NCBI GenBank assembly: GCA_964420455.1
Contig: CAYQTO010000009.1
Location: 1-47,745 of the forward strand
Length of the DNA: 47,745 bases
Source: CAYQTO01 sp964420455
GTDB taxonomy: Bacteria > Sumerlaeota > Sumerlaeia > SLMS01
Direction: 5' to 3'
Positions 36,020 through 44,791 of the stretch are shown here, piece after piece (position 1 is the stretch's first letter; every line of letters starts with the position of its first letter). The translations under genes and the position numbers were made by a program. A model generated the notes under the pieces. That model was not told the origin of the DNA, did no database searches, and was given only the letters and a program-made list of their open reading frames with translations.

Positions 36020-38515
36020 ATGAACCGGCCCTTACCCTCGCGGGTCCCCTTCCGCGCCGCAGCGATAACCTTCATGGGAGGGGCGCTGCTGGCGACCGGT
36101 TGCGCGGCGGTGCCACCCCCGCAGGTCGATGCCCCGGCCCCCGATGGCCCCATCTGGCCCGCGCCGGAACGCCCCGCCGCACTCCCCCTTCTGCAACTGA
36201 CACCGGGCGAGGAGAGCCTTGTTTCCCTCGCCGGGTACGACCTGACCGCCTCGCGGGTGAAGGTCGAGGCGCCGGAGGGCCTGCTTGCCGGCTTTGTCCC
36301 GCCGGGTCGGCTCCGCCTCCAGGCCGATCCTTCCGTCTCCCAGACCCTCCTCGCTATCGCCACGGTGACCTGGCTCGCGGAAAATGGCGAGCCCGAGCAG
36401 ATCGCCATCCCCGTCCGCGTCGAGGCGCTTCCCATCCGCTCCTTCGCCTACGATCCCGGCAGCCGCGAGGTCGAGTCGGTCGCTCTCGCCGGGTCGTTCA
36501 ACGGTTGGAGTTCCACCGCCGACATGATGACCCGCGGCGAGGACGGCGTCTTCCGTATAGACATGCCGATCGGCCCGGGCACGTGGACCTACAAGCTGGT
36601 GGTGGACGGGGAGTGGATGGCCGACCCGGCCAACCCCGAGCAGGACGGAAGCGGCTTTGGCAACTCGGTCCTGCGGATCGAGGGCGAGGCGATCCAGGAG
36701 TTCAGCTGGTCGCTTTTGCCGGGTGGTGCCCCTGCCTCCGAGGGCATGCCCGCCTTTCACGCCACCCTTCCCAACGACGACGCCCTCGACCCGGAAACGG
36801 TCACCATCATCGCCAACAACCACCTCGTCCCTCGCGAGGGCTGGCAGGTGATCGACGATCGCATCCTCCGTCTGTCCGCCGAGCCGCGGCACTGGGGCGG
36901 CGACAACACGGTCACCCTCCTCGCCCGCTCGCAAAAGGGCCGCATCGGCACCCGGGTCTTTCCGGTTGTCTATACGAACGCGCCCCGCTCGCCCCACGAC
37001 GAGGTCATCTACTTCACCTTCACCGACCGCTTTCATGACGGCGACGCCACCAACAATCCCCCCAACGACGACGATCGCATCGTCCCCCTTGCCCATTACC
37101 ACGGCGGCGACTGGGCGGGCATCCGCCAGAAGATCGACTCCGGCTATTTCACCGAACTTGGCGTCACCACCCTCTGGATTTCACCGCCCAACAAGAACAC
37201 GCCCAACGTCGAGCAGGAATCCGTCGAACCCTTTGGCCACTACACGTCCTACCACGGATACTGGCCCATCAGCGCGACCGAGACGAATCCCCCCTACGGC
37301 ACCATGGACGAGTTGCAGGGCCTCGTCGACGCCGCCCACCGCAACGGCATCGCCGTCCTCCTCGACTTTGTCGCCAACCACGTCCACGAGGATCATCCGC
37401 TCCTCCAGTATTTCCCCGACCTCGCGACCGAGTACGAACTGCCCAACGGCGAGAAGAACCTCCGCCTCTTTGACGCCCACCCCTTCACCACCTGGTTCGA
37501 CGACTTCCTCCCGAGCATCGACTACGCGGGGAATCCGGAGGTCATCGATCTGATGGTGGAGAACGCCGTTTATTGGCTGCGGGAGAGCGGCGCCGATGGA
37601 TTCCGTCATGACGCCGTGAAGCACATCCCTCTGGATTTCTGGACAACGCTCACGGCCACGCTTCGCGAGGAGTTCGAGGAGAAGGAGGGCCGCTTCGTCT
37701 ATCAGGTGGGGGAGACGATCTCGGGCTACGACACGGTCTCGAAGTTTGTCGGGCCGGAGCTCCTCACGGGCCAGTTCGACTTTCCGGGCTACTTTGGGGC
37801 GCGCGACGTCCTCGCCCGTGGCCGGGGCTCCATGGCCGACCTCGCCCGCGGTTACGCCGACGCCGAACGCTGGTACTCACCCGCCGCCATCATGAGCCCC
37901 CTCATCGGCAACCACGACGTGAGCCGCTTCATGGCCTTCGCCGATGGCGATCTCCCCGACGGGATGGAAGAAAAGGAGGTCGGCCGCGAGAACCCTCCGC
38001 AGGTCGACTCGCCCGAGTCCTTCCTCAAGCTCCGCCTCGCCTTCGCCTGGCTCCTCACGTCGCCCGGCGGGCCGCCAACCCTTTACTACGGGGACGAGAT
38101 CGGCATGACCGGCGCCGGCGACCCGGACAACCGCCGTCCCATGATCTGGGGCGAGCTGACCGAAGACCAGCTCCACACGCGCGGGACCCTCGCCGCGCTG
38201 AACCGCCTTCGCCTCGACTCGGTCGCCCTGCGCCGCGGCAGCCTCCGCGTCCACCTCACCGGCGAGGAGCGCGTTCTCTTCTCCCGCACAACCCCCGAGC
38301 AGACCGTGCTGGTGCTCCTGTCGCGGCGGCCCGCCACCGACTGGATCAGCCTCAACCTGCCGGAGGAATGGGGGCTTCCCGCGGAAGTCCGGCCACTCCT
38401 CGCCGAGCGGGTCGCGTCCACCTACGAGGACGGGCGCCTGCGCATCGAGGACCAGCCGTTTTCCTTCGGCGTGTGGGAAGTGGACTACGGCGAGAGCCGC
38501 TTGAACATCGAGTAG
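36020..38515 (+). CDS. Probable lipoprotein GH13 alpha-amylase with CBM48
   Basis: About 831 residues. A lipoprotein-like signal (ITFMGGALLATGCAAV; -3 is Ala, slightly off consensus) suggests anchoring to a membrane. A CBM48 domain follows at about 140-220 (VALAGSFNGWSSTADMM, GTWTYKLVVDGEWMADP), then another beta domain and the GH13 barrel: LLDFVANHVHE, GADGFRHDAVKH with Asp531, YQVGETI with Glu565 and LIGNHDVSRF. It probably degrades starch or glycogen at the surface. ATG 36020 starts the signal; the longer frame from 35870 is non-coding. The 3' end overlaps the opposing amylase gene by 31 nt. Two GTATAGAC words lie within it. Confidence 0.92.
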   Translation: MNRPLPSRVPFRAAAITFMGGALLATGCAAVPPPQVDAPAPDGPIWPAPERPAALPLLQLTPGEESLVSLAGYDLTASRVKVEAPEGLLAGFVPPGRLRLQADPSVSQTLLAIATVTWLAENGEPEQIAIPVRVEALPIRSFAYDPGSREVESVALAGSFNGWSSTADMMTRGEDGVFRIDMPIGPGTWTYKLVVDGEWMADPANPEQDGSGFGNSVLRIEGEAIQEFSWSLLPGGAPASEGMPAFHATLPNDDALDPETVTIIANNHLVPREGWQVIDDRILRLSAEPRHWGGDNTVTLLARSQKGRIGTRVFPVVYTNAPRSPHDEVIYFTFTDRFHDGDATNNPPNDDDRIVPLAHYHGGDWAGIRQKIDSGYFTELGVTTLWISPPNKNTPNVEQESVEPFGHYTSYHGYWPISATETNPPYGTMDELQGLVDAAHRNGIAVLLDFVANHVHEDHPLLQYFPDLATEYELPNGEKNLRLFDAHPFTTWFDDFLPSIDYAGNPEVIDLMVENAVYWLRESGADGFRHDAVKHIPLDFWTTLTATLREEFEEKEGRFVYQVGETISGYDTVSKFVGPELLTGQFDFPGYFGARDVLARGRGSMADLARGYADAERWYSPAAIMSPLIGNHDVSRFMAFADGDLPDGMEEKEVGRENPPQVDSPESFLKLRLAFAWLLTSPGGPPTLYYGDEIGMTGAGDPDNRRPMIWGELTEDQLHTRGTLAALNRLRLDSVALRRGSLRVHLTGEERVLFSRTTPEQTVLVLLSRRPATDWISLNLPEEWGLPAEVRPLLAERVASTYEDGRLRIEDQPFSFGVWEVDYGESRLNIE
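36555..36562 (+). repeat. GTATAGAC word, copy 12
   Basis: Flanks C/A. Sense in the CBM48 of the lipoprotein amylase; Arg-Ile-Asp. Confidence 0.9.
36968..36975 (-). repeat. GTATAGAC word, copy 13
   Basis: Flanks C/A on its own strand. Antisense to the lipoprotein amylase; Val-Tyr-Thr just before the barrel. Confidence 0.9.
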
Positions 38516-39996
38516 CCGGGGGCGGTGCCCTGGTCTAAGGTGCGGTACGCCCGCACCTCGCCCGGCCCCAGGGTGCAATCAATCAGCCCCGACTGGACAA
38601 CGGTCTGCTCGCCGCCGAGAAGGCACTCCAGCGGCGCCGCGTCCACCAGGAGCGAATCGCGAAGAGCCACGAGGCTGTGGCGTTCCTTCGCGCCCGGATT
38701 GGCGATCACGGTAACCGTCTCCCGCGGGTCCGCGGTCCGGCGCTGGAACGCCAGGAAGCCTTCGCTCTCGAGAAAGCGGGTGTCGCCAACCCGGAGCGCG
38801 GGGTTCTCGCGCCGCATCGCGCAGAGCCACCGGGTCTGGACGAGGTCGGGCCCTTCCTGCTCGATGAGGTCCCATCGCATGGGGGCGCGGTTGAGCGGGT
38901 CTGCGGCGCCGTCCATGCCCGCCTCGCTCCCGTAATAGATCGTCGGGCAGCCGGGCAGGAGGAACTGGAGCGCACGGGCCATCGCCCGGGCCCCCGCGTC
39001 CGGCACCGCCGAGGCGAGCCGCGTCGTGTCGTGGTTGTCGAGCACCAGGTGGCTGCGGAGCAGCCCCTCCTCGTCGCTGTCCTCGACCATGCGGGCGAGG
39101 GCGCGCTGCGCCAGCCCGGCGGAGATGCGCCCGTTCGCCAGCTCGATCAGCAGCTTGCCGACATACAGGTTCAGGATGCCGTCGACGACGCCGAGCCAGT
39201 CCTCCGGATAGTTCCAGCATTCGCCGATCACGACCGAGTCGGGGCGCTCGTCGTGGGCGGCGGCGGTAATCGCCTCGAGGTAGCGCAGGCCGATATCCGG
39301 CGCGACGTCGAGCCGCCATCCGTCGATCCGCTCCTCCCTCAGGTATCGCCGAACCACACTGTCGGGCTTCTCCCACAGGAAGGCGCGGACCTCCGCATCC
39401 TCGAGCCGGAGTTCCGGCAGATTCGCCACGTTCCTCCAGCCGAGGTAGCCGTTGTGTGCCCGATCGTCGAAGGTAAACCAACTGGCGCGCCCGTTCGTGC
39501 CGCCCGCTGCTTCGCGAAACAGGCCAGACCGCCGCCCCATGTGGTTGAACACCCCGTCGAGGATGAGCCGCATTCCCCTGCCGTGGAGGTCGTCCGCCAG
39601 GGCCGTCAGTTCCTCGTTCGTCCCGTACTGGGGGTCCACGCGGTGGTAATCGGTCGTGTCGTACTTGTGGTTGGTGAACGCCTCGAAAATCGGATTGAGA
39701 TAAAGGACATCAACGTTGAGGTTCACAACGTGATCAAGGTTTGATCGGAGGGAATCAAGATCGCCGCCCCAGAATTCCAACTCGCCGTGGACGGTGTGGG
39801 TTTCGTGGTTATGGGTGCCGCGCTTGGGGAGTTCGTCCCAGTTGCGGAGGGCGTAGGGGGCGGCATAGGCGGCGGCCTTGGCCTCGAGCCGCCGGGAGGG
39901 GGCGAACCGGTCCACAATGACCTGGTAGATGGTGGAGCCGAGACGCCAATCCTCGAGGCGCCGGCGGATGGTGGAGGGGGACGGTCGGTTTGCCAT
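38485..39996 (-). CDS. Cytosolic GH13 alpha-glucosidase/neopullulanase-like enzyme
   Basis: About 503 residues with no signal peptide and no N-terminal CBM, so it acts in the cytosol, probably on imported maltodextrins. GH13 regions are DGVFNHMG, DGWRLDVAPD (nucleophile Asp), IGECWN (Glu) and VLDNHDTTR. The start of the barrel is unusual: GSTIYQVIVDRF is followed by ELEFWGGDLDSL, as in cyclomaltodextrinase-type enzymes. The exact specificity cannot be told. ATG 39996 has no visible Shine-Dalgarno. It is divergent from the esterase and convergent, with overlap, to the lipoprotein amylase. Confidence 0.92.
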   Translation of the reverse strand: MANRPSPSTIRRRLEDWRLGSTIYQVIVDRFAPSRRLEAKAAAYAAPYALRNWDELPKRGTHNHETHTVHGELEFWGGDLDSLRSNLDHVVNLNVDVLYLNPIFEAFTNHKYDTTDYHRVDPQYGTNEELTALADDLHGRGMRLILDGVFNHMGRRSGLFREAAGGTNGRASWFTFDDRAHNGYLGWRNVANLPELRLEDAEVRAFLWEKPDSVVRRYLREERIDGWRLDVAPDIGLRYLEAITAAAHDERPDSVVIGECWNYPEDWLGVVDGILNLYVGKLLIELANGRISAGLAQRALARMVEDSDEEGLLRSHLVLDNHDTTRLASAVPDAGARAMARALQFLLPGCPTIYYGSEAGMDGAADPLNRAPMRWDLIEQEGPDLVQTRWLCAMRRENPALRVGDTRFLESEGFLAFQRRTADPRETVTVIANPGAKERHSLVALRDSLLVDAAPLECLLGGEQTVVQSGLIDCTLGPGEVRAYRTLDQGTAPGYSMFKRLSP

Positions 39997-40025
39997 GGTG
40001 TGCAATCAGCGCAATTTCGCGTAAC

Positions 40026-40037
40026 TTTTGTGCAACG
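40026..40037. promoter_or_regulatory. TTTTGTGCAACG box between amylase and esterase genes
   Basis: It lies 30 nt before the cytosolic amylase ATG (minus) and 73 nt before the esterase ATG (plus). It shares TTTTGYGCAA with the 35750 palindrome. A nearby GCGCAATTTCGCG (40009-40021) is another imperfect repeat in the same 113-nt gap. Confidence 0.3.
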
Positions 40038-40109
40038 GGACGCACTCCTATTGCGGTCCCGTTTGGAACGCGAGCAAAATCCGATTCCCTTGGGAGGAAT
40101 GTGGAACCA

Positions 40110-41531
40110 ATGCGTTGCACAGCGATTCTGCTGGGTTTGCTAGGAGCGAGCGCGGTCGCCTGGCCCCGGCCCGTCGAGATCACCGTCGAGCAGGAGACGG
40201 AATTCGGCGAATCCGTCTTCGCCACGGCCATCGTTCCTCCTTTTGTGCATCCTTACACGCCGGTCAAACTGTCCCCCCACAATTACCCCATCTGGACGCT
40301 GTCCGTCGAGGCGGCCGACAAGTTCACCTTCGTCCCCTTCAGCCTGTATGTCGGGTCCGATGCGGCGGACTCCTACGGCGTGAAAGTGACCGACTCGCCC
40401 GACATCGATCTCAGTATCCCCGACGCCGGGTGGGATTCGTCGATTCCCCTCCTCGTCCACGCGCCGGAGGGGACCACCGAGGTCCTGATGCTGATGGGGG
40501 GAGGCTTCGCCGTCTACGGACCTGTCTACCGCGCGGGCGTGCCACTCGGCGAGGGACTGTTCCGGTTGAACATGCCGCGGGCGGACGCCGCGCAGGGGTC
40601 CTCGGGAAGCCTGAGATTCGTTTCGGACGAGGGGCAAACGTTCGGGGGCAGCATCGACCCGACCCTCGCGGTGCAGGGTCTGTGGTATCGGCACGATCAG
40701 GCATTCCGCTATGAGCCGCCGGAGACCCCGCCAGCGCCTCCGCGGGTGGAAAGCTTCACCTTCGTGCCGGGTGATTCGCGCTTTTCCGCCCGGCGCGTCC
40801 GCGTCCGCCTCCCCCGCGGCTATGACACCCGCACCAATCATCGCTACCCGGTTATCTACGCCCAGGACGGCCAGAATGTCTTCTCCCCCGGTGGGGCCTT
40901 CGGCAGCTGGGATCTGGACCTGACCGCCGATCGGAAGACCCGAGACGCCGCCATCCCCGAGGTCGTCATCGTCGCCATCGACAACACGAGCGATCGCATC
41001 CTCGAGTACATCCCGAACTGGATCACCTATGGCGGGCTGAGGGGTCGGGGGACGGACTACCTCGAGCTGATCCGCGACGAGCTCATGCCTGAGATCGAGT
41101 CGCGCTATCGCGTCAGCACCGACCCGCGGCATACGGTGCATCTCGGCAGTTCCCTCGGGGGGATTCTCGGCTTCGAGGCCGCCCACGAGTTCGGGAACAC
41201 CTGGGGCGTCGTGATCGCCATGTCGCCAAGCTTCTGGCTCGATGTCCAAGGCTTCCGAAACCGTGCCCTCCAGCCCCCTTCCGGTCGCGCCCGCATCTGG
41301 CTCGATGCGGGTACCGTCAACGACAGTTTCGAGGAATTCAATGTGGTCCGTGATGCCCTCGTGGAAAGCGGCCACGTCTTTGGCCGCCACTTCAAGAGCA
41401 CCATCGGCGTGGGCGACGCGCACAACGAGGCCGCCTGGGCCGGCCGCCTTCCTTGGGCCTTGCGCTGGGCGCTGAACACGCCGGATCCAACCCCCGAGGC
41501 CTGGGTGCTGGGCACCACACTTATTCCATAA
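40110..41531 (+). CDS. Secreted putative esterase (Fes/IroE-like)
   Basis: About 473 residues. A signal peptide (LLGLLGASAVAWP) precedes a beta-rich N-terminal region of about 220 residues, then an esterase D/Fes-type alpha/beta hydrolase (YPVIYAQDGQNVF, then VIVAIDN). The nucleophile elbow is HLGSSLGGILGFEA, the acid is probably the Asp in WLDAGTVND, and the base is His in GDAHNEAAWAGRLPW. Glucan-locus context suggests removal of acyl groups from a glycan or release of phenolic esters, but this is inference. The ATG at 40110 has GGAGGAAT at a usable spacing. Confidence 0.85.
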   Translation: MRCTAILLGLLGASAVAWPRPVEITVEQETEFGESVFATAIVPPFVHPYTPVKLSPHNYPIWTLSVEAADKFTFVPFSLYVGSDAADSYGVKVTDSPDIDLSIPDAGWDSSIPLLVHAPEGTTEVLMLMGGGFAVYGPVYRAGVPLGEGLFRLNMPRADAAQGSSGSLRFVSDEGQTFGGSIDPTLAVQGLWYRHDQAFRYEPPETPPAPPRVESFTFVPGDSRFSARRVRVRLPRGYDTRTNHRYPVIYAQDGQNVFSPGGAFGSWDLDLTADRKTRDAAIPEVVIVAIDNTSDRILEYIPNWITYGGLRGRGTDYLELIRDELMPEIESRYRVSTDPRHTVHLGSSLGGILGFEAAHEFGNTWGVVIAMSPSFWLDVQGFRNRALQPPSGRARIWLDAGTVNDSFEEFNVVRDALVESGHVFGRHFKSTIGVGDAHNEAAWAGRLPWALRWALNTPDPTPEAWVLGTTLIP

Positions 41532-41611
41532 CAGCTATATATCAAATGGCGGTTGCGGACAAGACAACGTCGTTCGGATTATAGCTTATCAGTCAGCGGA
41601 GATTTCAGCAC
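41532..41611. promoter_or_regulatory. AT-rich promoter region of the homocysteine methyltransferase
   Basis: An 80-nt gap that is clearly more AT-rich than its surroundings (CTATATATC, GGATTATAGCTTATC). A weak TTGCGG (41553-41558) with GATTAT (41577-41582) could be a promoter. Nothing else is seen. Confidence 0.3.
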
Positions 41612-42535
41612 ATGCGCAAACCCCTCCTCGAGGTGATTCGCGAACGCGTCCTGTTGGGTGACGGCGCCATGGGCACGATGCTCCAGGCGGCGGGCTTGGC
41701 CGTCGGCGGATGCGGGGAAGCTTGGAATGTGGACGAGCCGGAGAAGGTCCGCGACATCCAGCGTCAGTACATTGATGCGGGATCGGACCTGATCCTCACA
41801 AACACGTTTCAGGGGTGCCGGATCACCCTTGGGAATCATGGCGAGGCGGAGCGGACTCCGGAGTTGAACCGTGCGGCGGCGCGGCTCGCCCGCGAGGTTG
41901 CGGGCCCGGACCGTTACGTCATTGCCGACGTTGGCCCCTTTGGCGGCATGCTGGAGCCGCTCGGCGAGGCGGACCCGGAGGAGGTCCGGGAAGCCTTTCG
42001 CGAGCAGGCCGCGGCGCTCCTCGAGGAAGATGTCGACGCGCTGATAATCGAGACGCAGACGGCGCTGGAGGAGTTGGAGGAGGCGATCGAAGGCGCCAAG
42101 CAGGCGCTGCTCGCGGCAAAGAAGCGGGGGGCGGTGGCGCTGGTCGCCTCGATGGCGTTCGACCGCAAGCCGAGCGGCCCGCCGAAGACAATGATGGGGG
42201 TGGACCCCACCGCCGCGGCGGAATTCATGGCCGAGGCGGGGGTCGACATCCTCGGGACCAATTGTGGCACCGACCTGGACATCCGGGCCTTCGTGGACAT
42301 TGTGAAGGCCTATCGCGAGACGGCGCCGGACCACCCGATCATGGCCCAGCCGAATGCGGGAAAGCCGGAACGGGAGGGCGGTCGCGTCGTTTATCGGGAG
42401 ACCCCGGAAGCGATGGCCGGCGGCGTGCGGGCGCTGATCGATGCGGGGGCCCGAATCGTCGGTGGATGCTGCGGCACGACGCCCGAACACATCCGCCGGT
42501 TTCGCGCGGAGGTCGACGCCGCGAACGCCCGGTGA
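41612..42535 (+). CDS. Homocysteine S-methyltransferase domain protein (MetH N-terminal type)
   Basis: A 307-residue homocysteine methyltransferase domain, the family that includes the first module of MetH, betaine-homocysteine and S-methylmethionine methyltransferases. It starts LLGDGAMGTMLQAAGL. The zinc-binding cysteines are in ILGTNCGTD and GGCCGTTPEHI, so all three are present. The folate, cobalamin and reactivation domains of MetH are absent, so it either works on a small methyl donor or pairs with separate modules. It stands alone between the esterase and the convergent pterin dehydratase; stop codons are six nt apart. Confidence 0.9.
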   Translation: MRKPLLEVIRERVLLGDGAMGTMLQAAGLAVGGCGEAWNVDEPEKVRDIQRQYIDAGSDLILTNTFQGCRITLGNHGEAERTPELNRAAARLAREVAGPDRYVIADVGPFGGMLEPLGEADPEEVREAFREQAAALLEEDVDALIIETQTALEELEEAIEGAKQALLAAKKRGAVALVASMAFDRKPSGPPKTMMGVDPTAAAEFMAEAGVDILGTNCGTDLDIRAFVDIVKAYRETAPDHPIMAQPNAGKPEREGGRVVYRETPEAMAGGVRALIDAGARIVGGCCGTTPEHIRRFRAEVDAANAR

Positions 42536-42541
42536 GCGGAC

Positions 42542-42829
42542 TCACGCCACCGAGTCGATCTTCTCCGCCAGCTCCACATCGAGGTTGCTGAGCCCGCCTA
42601 CGTCGTGGGTCGTCAGGTCGATGTGGACGTTGTTATAGACGTTGAACAACTCCGGGTGGTGGTTCATCTTCTCGGTGTGGAGGGCGATGCGCGTCATGAA
42701 GGCGAACGCGTCGACGAAGTCGCTCCGCTTGTACTTTTTGTGGAGCTTGCCGTCCTTGACCTCCCAGCCGTCGAGCTTTGCGAGGGCGTCCTTGATCTGA
42801 TCGTCGGAAAGCTTCTGGGCGCCGGCCAT
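42542..42829 (-). CDS. 4a-hydroxytetrahydrobiopterin dehydratase
   Basis: A 95-residue pterin-4a-carbinolamine dehydratase (PhhB/DCoH family). The active site is seen in LHTEKMNHHPELFNVYNNV, and LTTHDVGGLSNLDVELAEKI follows. It regenerates pterin after aromatic amino acid hydroxylation, or serves in molybdopterin or folate side reactions; no hydroxylase gene is nearby. GGAGG lies six nt ahead of ATG 42829, deciding the start. A one-mismatch word (TTATAGAC) lies in the central codons. It may be co-transcribed from the transporter gene 90 nt upstream. Confidence 0.93.
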   Translation of the reverse strand: MAGAQKLSDDQIKDALAKLDGWEVKDGKLHKKYKRSDFVDAFAFMTRIALHTEKMNHHPELFNVYNNVHIDLTTHDVGGLSNLDVELAEKIDSVA

Positions 42830-42919
42830 GGCGGGCCTCCTTGGGGGGATTTGCTGCAGTGGCGTGTCACGGGGGGAGCGAGGCAAGAACCTTACCGCGG
42901 CGCGTGAACGCCCCCCGCC

Positions 42920-44716
42920 CTAGAACGGCCAGACCATCGGAATCACCACCGTCGCCGTCGCCATGACGATCAGGTTCAACGGCACCCCCACCTTGAGGAA
43001 GTCGGTAAACCGGTAGCCCCCCGGGCCCATGACCATGAGGTGGGTCTGATACCCGATCGGCGTCGCGAACCCGCAGGACGCGGCGATCATCACGCCAACA
43101 ACGAACGGCATCGGGCTGACGTCGAGGGACATGGCGGTAGCCACGGCGATGGGAAACATGAGCACCGCCGAGGCGTTGTTGGTGATGATCTCCGTAAAGA
43201 CCATGGTGGTGAAATAGACGGCGACGAAGGCGAGGAGGACGTGGCCGGCGGCAAGCCCGACGACACCGTTGGCGACGACCTGGGCGGCGCCAGTGGCCTT
43301 GAGCGCCTCTCCAATGCCGAAGGCCGAGGCGATGGCGACCAGCAGGCGCCAGTCGACGGAGCGGCGGGCCGCCTCGGTGGAAACCGTCCGCGTGGCCAGC
43401 AATACCCCGCACGCCAGCATGGCCCCCAGCAGCATGGACACCCAGCCCATGGACACGGCGACCACCAGCCCGGCGAGGGTTGCGAGGGCCACCGGCGCCC
43501 GCTCGTGGTTGGGGGGCGTATATCCTTCTATACGACTGAGGAGGTAGAAGTCGCGCGAGAGGCGGTGGCGGTCCTGGAAGGAGGGGGGCGCCTCGAGGAG
43601 CAGCGTGTCACCCGGCTGGAGGACGATGTCGCCGACCTTGCGCTTGATCCGTTCGCCATTGCGGGCCACGGCGATCACCGCCGCGCCGTAGCGCGTGCGG
43701 AAGCGTCCTTCGCGGATCGTCATTCCCACGATCGGCATCGAGTCGGACACGACCGCCTCGATGAGCGTGCGCATGGCGCGCGGGGCGCTGATCTTGGAAA
43801 CCTGGTTGGTGGCGGGCGCCAGACCGCGGATCTTCTGGAGGTCGACCACGGAATCGAGGATGCCGGTGAACAGGAGCCGATCGTGGGCACGCAGCCGTTC
43901 GTCGGGCCCCACGGCGGCGATCACGTCGCCGTCGCGGTCGATCTCCACGAGGTACAGCCCGGGGAGGTGACGCAGCCCGGCGTCCTCCACCCGCTCGCCC
44001 ACCAGCGGGCTCCCTTCTTCCACGACCATCTCCACCATGTACTCACGGGGATCATCGAGGGCGCTGACGGCGGGTCGACGGTCCGGCAGCAACCAACGTC
44101 CCCCCACCAGAAGGTAGGTGATGCCCACCGCGGCCACCGGCAGGCCCACCCAGGCGATCTCGAAGAGGGACATGGCACGGAGCCCCGCCTCCACCGCGGC
44201 CGGATTCGTGGTCGATTCGCTGATCAGCAGCCCGTTGCAGATGAGATTCGTGCTGGTCCCGATGAGCGTCGACAGGCCGCCGAGGAGCGAGGCGTAGCTC
44301 AACGGGATGAGGAGCTTGGAGACGGGCAGGCGGAATTTCTTCGCCCAGTCGCCGATGACAGGAAGCAGCATGAGCACGAGCGGCGTGTTGTTGAGGAAGG
44401 CGCTGCAGGCGGCGACGGGGAACATGATGCGCGCCTGGGCGCCGAGGATGCTGCGGGGCTGCTTGAAGAGCCAGCCGATCGCGAGCCAGATGGCTCCGGA
44501 ATCGCGCATGGCCGCGGCCACGATATACAACACGCCGACGGTGAGGACCCCCTCGTTGGAGAAGCCGGTGAAGGCCTGGCGCTCGTCGACCGCGCCAAGC
44601 GCCAGCAGCAGCGTCAGGCCGCCGACGAGAATCAGGTCCGGGGGCCGGCGGCTCAGTGTCAGGGCGAGGAACACGAGCCCGACGACCCCAAGGGTCAACC
44701 ACCCGAGGGGACTCAT
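42920..44716 (-). CDS. SLC13/DASS anion transporter with central TrkA-C domains
   Basis: A 598-residue membrane protein. Helices flank a cytosolic region (about 205-385) with two TrkA-C/RCK_C-type domains (REYMVEMVVEEGSPLVGERV and SMPIVGMTIREGRFRTRYGA), so ligand gating is likely. The N-terminal block (LAFLNNTPLVLMLLPVIGDW as AFLNNTPLVLM) and the C-terminal ITNNASAVLMFPIA and GFATPIGYQTHLMVMGPG carry the SNT-like repeats of the DASS/SLC13 superfamily. Substrate (sulfate, carboxylate or similar) is unknown. ATG 44716. Confidence 0.92.
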   Translation of the reverse strand: MSPLGWLTLGVVGLVFLALTLSRRPPDLILVGGLTLLLALGAVDERQAFTGFSNEGVLTVGVLYIVAAAMRDSGAIWLAIGWLFKQPRSILGAQARIMFPVAACSAFLNNTPLVLMLLPVIGDWAKKFRLPVSKLLIPLSYASLLGGLSTLIGTSTNLICNGLLISESTTNPAAVEAGLRAMSLFEIAWVGLPVAAVGITYLLVGGRWLLPDRRPAVSALDDPREYMVEMVVEEGSPLVGERVEDAGLRHLPGLYLVEIDRDGDVIAAVGPDERLRAHDRLLFTGILDSVVDLQKIRGLAPATNQVSKISAPRAMRTLIEAVVSDSMPIVGMTIREGRFRTRYGAAVIAVARNGERIKRKVGDIVLQPGDTLLLEAPPSFQDRHRLSRDFYLLSRIEGYTPPNHERAPVALATLAGLVVAVSMGWVSMLLGAMLACGVLLATRTVSTEAARRSVDWRLLVAIASAFGIGEALKATGAAQVVANGVVGLAAGHVLLAFVAVYFTTMVFTEIITNNASAVLMFPIAVATAMSLDVSPMPFVVGVMIAASCGFATPIGYQTHLMVMGPGGYRFTDFLKVGVPLNLIVMATATVVIPMVWPF

Positions 44717-44791
44717 GGATGCCGTTCCGGACCTGGAAGGAGAGTCATGGCGCGAAGGGGTACGGCGACCCCCTCGGGGGGTAAAGCCCGA

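Noticed and set aside
42840..42919. G/C-run inverted repeat between the transporter and the pterin dehydratase as a terminator
   Set aside because: Stem is only six G:C pairs with a loop of about 30 nt and no T-run.
8488..43530. GTATAGAA/GTATAGAG (8488, 30920, 31625, 43523) as functional word variants
   Set aside because: One-base mismatches at a frequency that background explains. Kept out of the count.
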